Assembly: GCA_022496205.1 (NCBI GenBank)
Contig: WTXD01000005.1
Location: 806,001 to 870,000 of the forward strand
DNA from: Gloeopeniophorella convolvens
Lineage: Eukaryota > Basidiomycota > Agaricomycetes > Russulales
Reading direction: 5' to 3'
DNA: 64,000 nt
Part shown: positions 54,959-64,000 of the stretch, one piece after another
How positions within the stretch are numbered: position 1 is the stretch's first letter
Layout of the letters: the number at the start of each line of letters is the position of its first letter
Made by a program: the position numbers and the translations under genes
The notes under the pieces: generated by a model
What the model was told of the DNA's origin: nothing
What the model saw: only the letters and a program-made list of their open reading frames with translations
The model's database searches: none

Positions 54959-55650
54959 GCTCGCCTGGAACCTGTTATTTATTGGACTGCACGGGTGCAC
55001 AACGCCACCGCTGCACACACATACGCGCACGACGCGGCGCGCCGAGGACTCGCTTGCTCTGATCTCGCTTTCATTGTATCACGTCGCTCACATGCCCTTC
55101 ACCTTTGCGCTTGTTCTTACCCCCTTTTCCCTTCCGCATTGAATCGTGCTCATACACCTACCTGCTCGCCTACCTGCCCGCTACCATACCTACGCCGCAC
55201 AGTGACATATCTGCTTTCACCCCCGATTTAGCCCCCTCATCTTGCCTCTGCGCCCCCCAATATGCTGCCTCTCTTACCTACCTGCCTGCCTGCACGAGCT
55301 TCGCCATTTTCTTGTCCCGCCCGTGCATCGGTACGGCGCGCCACTGTATCCATGTACACTAATAGCCCTGCGATCCAGCCGCCCTGCCCTGCAGCACACT
55401 CCCGCATCGCGCACAACGGGTGATGACTTATTTGCATCAATTATTTATGCATGATTGCCTAGACTGGTGACCGACTCGCCTCTGGCCAATGTATGGATGA
55501 GGCTGCGCGTACGAGGGTTGACGTAATCGGGTGTCAGTCAGAAGATGTGGGCGCATGAGGCTCCGCGGCCCTCACACCCAGCTTACCCGGCCACTCACCG
55601 GGGCACGTTGTACTGTCATTGGATCTGTCTTCAACCTTGCTTCAACCCCC
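54959..55650. other. Intergenic, 3' region of the coiled-coil gene
   Basis: CT-rich tract with several CCTACCTGCC-type words (about 55150-55300). No gene recognised. Confidence 0.5.
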
Positions 55651-55654
55651 CTAA

Positions 55655-56060
55655 GTTTGCATACTGTACTCTCTCACTTCTGGAGAAATTCTACTCCCCG
55701 TCTCAGGACTTCCATGGCGTTCCCAACGAGGAGCTCTTTCAGGGGGCTTCTTCCAGCACAGCAACGCGCAGCAGCGCGCGGCACTCAGCTGATATCTAGA
55801 CATTCCGTATTCTGGATACTCTCTTACTTTTACTTGCGGAGAATGTCTACTTCCCCGTCTCGAGACTCCTGTGGCGTTCTCAACAAGGAGATCCCTCAGG
55901 AGGCTTCTTCCAGCGCAGCAACGCTTCCCCCGGCGCAGCAGGGCGCAGCACACTGATATCTAGGCATCTCGTCCTCTGCATAGTCTCTCACTTCTGGAGA
56001 ATGTCCGCTCCCCCGTCTCGAGACTCCTGTGGTGTCCTCAACAAGGAGCTCCTTCAAGGG
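55655..56060 (+). repeat. Tandem repeat of about 156 bp containing an F-box gene first exon
   Basis: Three direct copies are aligned at 55688, 55843 and 56001 (spacing 155 and 158 bp). Each has CTCTCACTTCTGGAGAA, then a start-codon region followed by CCGTCTCGAGACTCC and TCAACAAGGAGCTCC-like words. The third copy is the first coding exon of the F-box gene. The second copy keeps an ATG and 40 open codons (MSTSPSRDSCGVLNKE). The first has ATT in place of ATG. Confidence 0.8.
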
Positions 56061-58048
56061 TGTGTCAAGCGCAATCAAGCGCAATCAACGGCACAACAAG
56101 CCGGAGTCCCTGCGGAGGGTATAGGTGGCCAGGGCAGCCCTTCTGGTCCGACTGGGGAAAGGTGAATGAGCGCTACGTGTGAGTCCGTCCTGGGTTAGGC
56201 TGATGTATTCCTCTACTATGCAGGGCACAGATACATCTACTCGGCGATCTCATTTACTCGTCCTCTGGACCACCATTGGACATCCCAGTCAGCCCCGATA
56301 TTCGAGACCATCACGCGCGAGCCGCTTTGCGTGCTATAGTCGACAAGCAGATCGATGACTCCGAGCTCAGTATCCTGTCCATGCGTACAAGGCACAACGC
56401 TCTCGTACCCATATCTACCCTGCCTCCTGAGCTCCTGGCACGCATCTTTCATCTCCATGCACTGTACCACCCACCTTTCACGTCCGGCAAGCCGTTAGGC
56501 TGGATCGTCGACACACACGTATGCCGGCATTGGCGTCAGGTCGCGTTGGGCGACGGCTCTCTTTGGGGCGGTATCAAGGGCTTCCCGGCGGCGAAAAGCA
56601 AGTGGGTCTACCAGATGGTGGTTCGTTCAAAGGGGGCGCCATTGGACTTCAGTTTTCTCGAGCTACCTGGCCAGAGAGTCCTTGACTTGTTACTTTGTTT
56701 CTTTCCTCGCATTCGCGAGCTCGCTTTACGTGGTCTGTTGCCGTACCAAGTATATGGAGATTTTACTCTAAAAATACTGACCCATAAAGCCCCAATATTG
56801 GAACGGTTCACATTGGGGTCCACCGGAGGTGAAAAGAAGGTGGCATCTCCGATAGTCCCGGGCCGACTCTTCGAAGGCTACGCACCAAGGCTGCGGGAGA
56901 TCACGCTCTATGGTGTTAACCTCCCATGGGCATCGTTCCCGCGCAGCCCCCTGACTCACCTTGCTGTCATGCTCTCGCCCGGGGCCCCGAGTACGCCTGG
57001 TGCCTTTGAACACCTCATGAACGACGTCTTGTCTGGTTGTCCGACGCTGGAACTCCTTTCCCTTCACCACTGTCTGCCATCCGCCCCATTAACGCTTGAT
57101 CAAGTCTCCGCGGTCGGCCTCCCAAGGCTCCGCCGATTGGATCTCATGGATACAAGCAACGGAATTACAGGCATACTCGAACATCTGAAACTACCACCTT
57201 CATCGAGTCTCGACATACATTGCGTCAATCCGAGTCCCACTCAGGGGAATTTAACAAGTGTCCTTCCTTTTATCAAGGCACACTTCGCTAGGCAGGGAGC
57301 AGTCACCTTGCGCAGCCTCTACGTCACCCAGCACGCGTCTCCCAGGCATCTAGTTGATATCACAGCGTACGGTACACTACCAGGGCCCGAGGGTCACCCT
57401 TCGAGTCATGACAGCGACCTCGATCTCCACTTCGAAGTCAAACATGATCCAGGTGTACTGTCAGACATGGTCCAGCAGGCATTTGCAGCACTTCCCTTTG
57501 TGGACGTCGAGTACCACGATGTCTTAGCTTGGGAGGAGCTGTGGTCCCTTGACTGGCCGCAACTACACTGCCGATGCAACAAGATCGCGGGCTTGAGCGT
57601 CACGGGGCGCGGAACCATCACACTCCTGAGGGGTATCAACCCTCCCACGGCCGCTGTTCCTCCGAAGCCCAGCGGCAGCAACACCACCTCCCGCGGAAAG
57701 GGCCAGAAGAAGCGCCAAGGACGGGAGGTTCCTTCGCAAGCGGTACTGAGCCCCGTGGCGCAGCTGGTCCCTTTCCCTGAGTTGGCATCACTCTACGTGC
57801 GGGACATCGACTTATCGCAACGACCCCCTGGCGGCGGCGGCACCGTGTTCAACATTGTCAGGAACGCCATGGATCGGAGGAAGCGGTGCGGTATGCAGCT
57901 CGAGAAGCTCGAGATCTCTGGCTGCATCATCACCGCCAACCAAGCACGCCAGCTGGGCAAGTTCGCGCGGGAGTTCGAGTGGGACGAAGACGAGGGCCGG
58001 CCAGAGCACCCGTGCTATCCGATTTCTTTCCGTAGCGAGTGGGATTGA
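56001..58048 (+). CDS. F-box protein with leucine-rich C-terminal region
   Basis: A likely SCF ubiquitin-ligase adaptor of the expanded basidiomycete F-box family. Two exons, 56001-56161 and 56224-58048, join in phase 2 and give 661 residues. The start MSAPPSRDSCGVLNKELLQG is chosen because its exon joins without frameshift, whereas the ATG at 56166 gives the wrong phase. The F-box core is SELSILSMRTRHNALVPIST-LPPELLARIFHLHALY, followed by WIVDTHVCRHWRQVALGDGSLWG. Leucine-rich segments follow (LRELALRGLL-like, PTLELLSLHHCLPSAPLTL, LPRLRRLDLMD). Near the end a conserved strand-helix reads LEKLEISGCIITANQARQL. Intact. Confidence 0.8.
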
Positions 58049-59040
58049 GTCGGACTGAGACGAGGGCGGAGGAGTTGATGTGATGTGGGAGGGCTATTTG
58101 GCGGATAGTGGACCGGCAGGGTGGGACCAGCGCCGCCGCCGGTGGGGCGAGTCTGAATGTAGGGTGAACGAGCTTAGGGTCTCTGTTACAGTTAATTCGA
58201 CGACTGACAGACGGTTCATCGGTAGGCAAAATCCTATGCACTTACTAGCAGTATCCCGGCCCAATGCCGTGGGCCTTCGTTCAGTGTAAGAGGTCGTATC
58301 ATTACCCTCGAGTCGATTTCTCGGGCCGCGTGGACTTGCATGTACCGTACCGGTGAAGCTTACGATGTCGTCCGGGAGGTGATACAAGGGCTCAAGACAC
58401 CGAGGACGACACCAGAGGGGCTCAAGACGACAAATACACAACGCTCCTTGTATTGTTGGCGACGCACAGTTTACACAGCACGCGCGCCGCCCGATAAACC
58501 CGACATCGACGACGCGCAGGTCAACACCTGCCCACTACACAGTGCACACTTCCACTTACGCCGATGCGGAAACGGCGATACGCGACACTAGCTCGGATGA
58601 CGCCGTCCACGATGCGCGGGGCTGAGAGAGCGAGATGGAGGGACAAGGATAGAAAACAGACTATGCTGCTAGGATTGGACGGACTAGTAGAACCCGACCA
58701 ACGCTGGCGATTGTATGTCCAAAGTGCGTGTCGGCGGCCCAGCTTGCCAGGTCACGCGCCGCGTGACTCGGCGACCGTCGCCGGCGTTTCCCCACACACA
58801 TGTGCTGCATGATGGTTTGCTTTGAGGGTCCACAGGTGTCGATCGACCTGCGGGCAAAATACCCCGATCATAGCTCTTCGGACCCGAACGACTCACTCAT
58901 CACTCAGTTGGCGGGAAAAAAAGTCGGAAGCGCTAGCGTATCAGTAATAAGTACAACTGAAGTCACTTCGCCGGCACCAGGCATCTTGCGTCCTCATCAC
59001 CGTCACGGTGACCTTCAACCCGACAAAAATCCGGTTCGCC
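58049..59040. other. Intergenic, promoter of ABC transporter
   Basis: About 1 kb without a recognisable gene. The ABC transporter could have an additional 5' exon here, since the frame stays open some 80 bp upstream of its first ATG, but no clear donor supports one. Confidence 0.5.
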
Positions 59041-62000
59041 ATGCCTCAGTTCTTCCTATTGCCGTCTGCCATCGCTGGGGCCTCTGTTGCTCATATTGTT
59101 ATGCTGGTCGCGTTTCCCAAGCTTAGCAACAGGCACATCCCTGCAGAGCCGGTTGATGATAGACATGGAGAAAGCCGCGCTCTCGGGGATGCTCGTTTTG
59201 GGGGGAAGATAGGGCTGGCTTTGAGGACTTTGAGGATCATTGGAATAGTCATGCTGCTCTCCTATGTGCTCTCTGGTCTTCCTCGCGCCGTCGGCACGCC
59301 TGGGCTACAAGTTGCCTTCTATGTACGTTCTCTTTCTACGGGTCCGATGTCTGGATAGTAGTCCCTTACTAATAAAGTGTCGTAGGTTTATGCAATGTGC
59401 CTTGCCATACTATCCATCCTTTCAACGAAGGCGATCACGGTCGTTGCAGACGCTCACCTCGGAATTATGCTCTTTGCAAATTTTGTGGTGCATGCTTACC
59501 AGGATCTATACCCCATCGCCTTGGTGGGCGGTACACTACCTGATCTCTCGGCTTCCCTTCGCCCTGCTCTCTCCTTCGTAGTGGGTGTTGTCGTTCCACT
59601 GGCCTTACCCCGCGGACCGTCCCCTGTAGGTCCCGACATATGCAGTAACTCAAACTTGGCTCATGAGGATCCACAACAGGATCCATCCAAAAATGCGTCT
59701 CTCTGGTCGCTCTTGACTTGGTCGTATCTCGATCATGTCATATTCTACGCTGCACGTCACGTAGATCTTCCATTAGAAGAAATGCCGCCTCTGAAGCCGA
59801 AGGATGATGCCGCGCATCTCGTAGACAAATACTTCAAAGTGCGTTTGAACTGAAACGCAGCTCTTAGAGCAGAATTTCACATGCTGCGTGTAGGACATCG
59901 ACCCAACTCTCATGGGCAAGCGCAGACACTTGTTCTGGAGCTTAATGGTCATATTCAGTTAGTTCCGGTTCCCGTTATTTTCGCCATGCCATGCCAACAT
60001 CTACAGAGCTTAATTTTATTGAGATGACACTGCTCATCGTTGCGCAGGCAGGTTTCTGATGATGTGCCCTGTGCAACTGTCTAACAGTTCTGTGACCTCA
60101 TCAGTCCTTTGCCTCTTTTTTGGCACCAGTCGGTATCCAGCAACTATTGCGGTAAGCTATCACGTCATCTCTAGGTGCAAACCAGAGTTTGGCGCTCATC
60201 TCAATCGATTTTTCGCAGGTATCTCGAGCGTACGGATGAACCTGGCAACGCCACTTTCCGACCATGGGTATGGATTGCATGGCTCGCCCTGGGACCGTTC
60301 ATCTCCTCCTTCCTCATGGAGTGGTACAAGTATAAAGGGACCGCGGTCAGGCTCCGCGCCGAAGCGCTCCTGACCCAGCTTGTCTTCGCGCACGCCCTGC
60401 GGACCCGGATGACAGCGGAGGCGCCAAAGTCGAGGTCCGCGCCTGGCTCCCTTCTCGCGCCTAGCGAGACTTCCACGGCCGTCGAGGACGAGGACGGTGA
60501 GACGGCGCCGGACGGGGGCCCTTCTACTGGCAGTGATGCCGCCGCGCGGACGACAGTCGCCGAGGAGAAAGAGGCCGCAACGAAGTCGATGATTGGGAAG
60601 ATAAACAATTTGATCACGAGCGACCTCAGCGCGATCCAGAACGGGACCGATTTCCTACACTTTTGTGAGTGCAAGTGTTGACTATTGCTGTTGGGAGGTG
60701 ATTTATCACAGAATCGTCATGTAGTACAGCTCGCCTTGCAAATTGTTGGGAGTTCGATCTATCTGTACCTTTTGGTTGGCTGGGCGTGCGTATCCCCATA
60801 TCCTATCATCGGACATCCCGCTGATCTCGGTTTGCCTCGAGATAGGGCGTTCGTAGGCACTGCAGTCTTCCTCATCACAATACCCATACCAGCACGAGTA
60901 GGAAGGTTTCAGATACACTCCCAAACCGAGAAAATGAAAGCGGTGAGTACTTAGCCTTGTTGCTTTAGAGTTGCACACAGCCTCATGAATCACATGTCGA
61001 CCTCGTAGTCCGACCGTCGCGTGCAAGCTGTTACACAAAGTGAGTCGTCGTCGTGACAGTTGGGTAGCGGAATACTGAAGACACGGCCAGCGATGAGCGT
61101 GCTGCGCATGATCAAGTTGTTCGCCTGGGAGAACAAGTCGAAAGAAAAGCTATTCAAACTCCGAGACGACGAGCTGTACTGGGTTCGCCGTAGCAAGTTC
61201 CTTGGGTTGCTTGATTACGCTATTGGTGTCCGTCCACAACACTGTTACTCGTTCGAGGATGTTAAGCTAATATTTTTCGGGTGTTATAGAACGTATGTTG
61301 TCGTAAATCGGGATTGAGGGATACACCTGATAATTCGTGTCGGGTTCAAGATTTTGCCTCTGTTCGTCGTTCTCACAACATATGGCACATTCGTGGGTGG
61401 CTACATGACGACGGTACCTCATTACCTGACCCTCCTTCGCAGGTTCTTGTGATGAGGCACGACCTGACGCCGTCGATAGTCTTCACGAGCGTAGCATTGT
61501 TCAACATCCTGGAATCGCAGATCTTCCATCTGATGGGATTAGTCCCAAGTCTCATTGCGGGTACGTCCTAGCGAATCATTGGTGAACACCTTTCGTATCT
61601 GATACCGCCCCAGCCAAGGTGTCTCTGGATCGCATGGGCGATTGGCTTTACGAGGTACGTGACGGTCCCTGTGGGAGAAACCGTGATGCGGAGGGATTGC
61701 TTTGACCAGGCAGTCCTCATACGACCGGATGCCTCTACCTCCGTGGCCGCCAGTGACGATGTCATTGGATTTAATGCCTGTGACTTCACTTGGACCAGGG
61801 ACTCTAACATTGGCGAACGCGACTTCCACTTGACAATTTCAGACCGCGTCACGTTCGAGCGCGGTTGCATCAACTTGATTGTGGGACCGACAGGGGCTGG
61901 GAAGACCTCAGTTCTATCTGCGCTGCTTGGTAAGACGATCGCAGACTATTGTGTCAGCTTGCCTAGTTGACATTGCTGCTGTAGGCGAGATGCACTTCCA

Positions 62001-64000
62001 CCCCCACGACGCAGGTTCCTATGTCAGCCTTCCGCGTCAAGGCGGCATCGCATATGCCGCACAAGAGGGCTGGGTACTCAACGACACCATCCGCGTAAGG
62101 TCCCAGACCTGTTCGTGAAGCGCAGTCTAAAACTGGGTTTGATAGGCGAATATCCTTTTTGGAGCGCCTATGGAGGAAGGAAGGTATAAGAAAGTGTTAG
62201 AACAGTGCGCCCTCGTGCACGATCTGAGCCTCTTCGCTGCCAGCGATCTGACGGAAGTTGGAGAGAAGGTATGTTTCACCGTCCTACTTGGCCTACTCGA
62301 GCTAAATATCCGATCATCACAGGGTCTAACTTTGAGGTATGTTGTCTTTCTGTGAATCACTACGGGATCTCCGACACGTTCCTGCTCATCTAGTGGCGGC
62401 CAAAGGGTATGGGTGTTCACGCGCGTTTGCCGTCGATGTTCAATATTTTCTAGGCTCGCGTGACTCTTGCCCGCGCGATCTACTCCAGCGCTCAAATTCT
62501 CCTCCTGGACGACGTGCTTGCAGCGCTGGACGTTCACACCTCTCGCTTCGTCGTCGAAAACGCGCTCCAAGGCGACCTACTTCGCGATCGAACCGTGCTC
62601 CTCGTCACGCACAACATAGCTTTAATGCACGCCTTAGCCGAGAAGGTCGTCCGGGTCGACAGCACGGGGCGGGTTATAGAAGAAGAGTCCTTGGAACATG
62701 CTATCCAACACGACGGCACCCTTCTCGCGGAGCTTGCGCTGGATGAAGACCTGGTGGAGAAAGCAGAGCAGATGGTCGATGGCGAGCCCATTGCAGATGA
62801 ACAGGACCAGAAAGATAAGGGAAAACTCACGGTCGCTGAAGAAGTCGCACACGGGTCTGTGTCGTGGGCGTCTATTATGCTGTACCTCAGCAACATGGGC
62901 GGTGTCGTCTTCTGGACTCTGCGCGTCATCACCGCTCTTGGGAAGTCCGGATTCTATCTTGGCCGGACTTTCTACCTTGGCTACTGGTCGACGCAATATG
63001 ACGGTCGCCCGGCGTCGGAGGTGCCGGCTGCGATGTTCGTATCTGTGCACCTTACCTCTGCTACTACCTCTCAACGTGTTCCTTAGGTATCTGGCCGGCT
63101 ATGCTGCGATAATCTTGAGTTCTGTGCTCTTCGGTGCTACCGGCGACGCCCTTTGGATTGGTGGGGCTGTGCGCACGTCTCGAAAGATCAACCAGCTGCT
63201 AGTTACATCGGTTCTCGGATCTACATTCAGGTCAGAACGATCATGTTCTCTCAGCGGGATACTACTCATCCGACTTCAACAGGTGGCTTGACACCGTACC
63301 GACAGCCCGCGTGATTACTCGCTGTACCCAGGTGCGTTTAGAGCTTATTACGGCATCCAAAGCTCACTAGATTGCACCAGGATCTTGGTTCCGTGGACGG
63401 GAGGATACCGGCCATTTGGGGGTGGGGCACAAGCATGGGCACCAACCTGATCTTGATGTTTATCGGGATCTCGTACATCGTGGGTTGGCCAGCCTTTGTC
63501 ACAGGTGTCTTTGTATCCTTGATGGGCATGGGAGTCGGACGGATTTACATTGTGGCCCAGCGAGGTGGGTATTTTGTGCTGTGCTCAGCAAATTTGATTG
63601 ATCAGAGTCCAGCCATCAAACGTCAACAAAGCGTGGCCAAGTCGCCTGTTATGTCTCTTGTGGGCGTTACCCTTGCAGGATTGCGTGAGACATCTATCTC
63701 TACGCAGCGAGGAGTTTACTGACGAATGAAACAGCGTCTGTCCGAGCGTACGGTGCCGAAAATATGTTCAGAGAGCAGCTCATTAGCCGGAGCAACATGT
63801 ACATCCACCTCTCGCACAACGGATTTGACGTCAATCGGTGGGTCCGTCTCTTACTTTTCAACTATATTCTCTGATAGTTGGTATCCGTGCACCGTCCAGG
63901 TGGTTGGACATACGCATGGAGGCGCTGGGTTCGATCTTCGCGGCTGTCGTTGCCTCCGGCGTCGTCTACGGAGGTATTCTGAACGGAGCCTATGCCGGAT
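59041..64000 (+). CDS. ABCC-type (MRP-like) ABC transporter, 3' end outside window
   Basis: An ATP-driven exporter, in fungi usually vacuolar or plasma-membrane, moving conjugates or toxins. The N-terminal membrane region (AMCLAILSILSTKAITVVAD) and the linker NASLWSLLTWSYLDHVIFYAAR lead to TMD1 (WLALGPFISSFLMEWYKYKG, ALLTQLVFAHALRTRM, RRVQAVTQTMSVLRMIKLFAWENK). NBD1 has Walker A GPTGAGKTS (about 61890), the Q-loop in IAYAAQEGWVLND, signature LSGGQRARVTLARA, Walker B ILLLDDVLAALD, and a switch His in LLVTHN. TMD2 follows (MGGVVFWTLRVITALG and on). More than 20 exons are needed. One intron at 60048-60104 fits only as GC-AG. The signature's SGGQR is in a 13-nt exon (62394-62406). One junction near 61220-61380 remains unresolved. 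NBD2 lies beyond the window. Confidence 0.82.

Noticed and set aside
56166..56178. Tiny first exon starting at ATG 56166 for the F-box protein
   Set aside because: It ends in the wrong phase for the acceptor at 56223. The exon starting at 56001 fits exactly.
1..64000. Biosynthetic gene cluster built on the two P450s, the dioxygenase, the phosphopantetheinyl transferase and the ABC transporter
   Set aside because: The genes are spread over 60 kb among housekeeping genes, and no polyketide synthase, peptide synthetase or terpene synthase is present.
1..64000. CRISPR arrays, rRNA, bacterial-type operons or prophage
   Set aside because: None seen. Spliceosomal introns throughout show nuclear fungal DNA.

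Overview
The window is nuclear DNA of a filamentous basidiomycete, most likely an agaricomycete and perhaps a polypore. Coding DNA is GC-rich. Nearly every gene is broken by many short introns of about 45-95 nt, almost all GT-AG, with very small exons. The gene content also fits: two microsomal P450s, a DUF6533 membrane protein, an OTT_1508-like deaminase, a fungal kinase-like protein and an F-box leucine-rich protein. There are no operons, rRNA genes, CRISPR arrays or prokaryotic signals, and I saw no tRNA. Gene models below are hand-spliced by following reading frame and splice consensus across exons. Family names come from recognised motifs, not from a database search.

Layout. 0.5-3.7 kb: a doubtful Cys-containing protein (-) facing a complete cytochrome P450 (+). 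4.3-9.7 kb: a very long Msb1/Mug8-like morphogenesis protein (-) with a low-complexity Ala/Pro/Glu/Val tail. 10.6-13.2 kb: BAR-SH3 membrane-cortex adaptor (+). 13.9-15.3 kb: TauD-type 2-oxoglutarate dioxygenase (-). 16.3-20.2 kb: OTT_1508-like deaminase (-), then a damaged kinase-like gene (-). 21.3-24.8 kb: Ufo1-like F-box/WD40/UIM protein (-), divergent from ARPC5 of the Arp2/3 complex (+). 25.4-26.6 kb: a Gag-like N-domain protein with a hydrophobic tail (+). 27.9-31.0 kb: a small conserved protein (-) and a second, complete P450 (-). 32.8-39.1 kb: 4'-phosphopantetheinyl transferase (+), a PPR protein (-) and malate dehydrogenase (+), the last two divergent.

39.4-50.7 kb is the most dynamic part. 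A multi-kilobase tandem segmental duplication carries a DUF6533 membrane-protein gene (+) and an unknown gene (-). Copy A is intact but has gained a 699-bp non-autonomous Tc1/mariner-pogo-like element. In copy B the DUF6533 gene is a pseudogene with a solo LTR in one intron, and the unknown gene has lost its stop codon. Between the copies lies a single-copy gene with PD-(D/E)XK-nuclease-like features.

51.2-55.0 kb: a 1178-residue coiled-coil protein (+). 56.0-58.0 kb: an F-box protein (+) whose first exon is preceded by two older tandem copies of itself. 59.0 kb to the end: an ABCC-type ABC transporter (+), cut by the window edge.

How the genes work together: most are unrelated neighbours. 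Several concern cortical actin and polarity (Msb1-like, BAR-SH3, ARPC5), and several are detoxification or secondary-metabolism functions (two P450s, phosphopantetheinyl transferase, ABCC exporter). They are scattered, and I see no backbone synthase that would make a biosynthetic cluster. The deaminase, the kinase-like gene and the nuclease-like gene belong to family types that are often variable in basidiomycetes, but a shared role here is only speculation.
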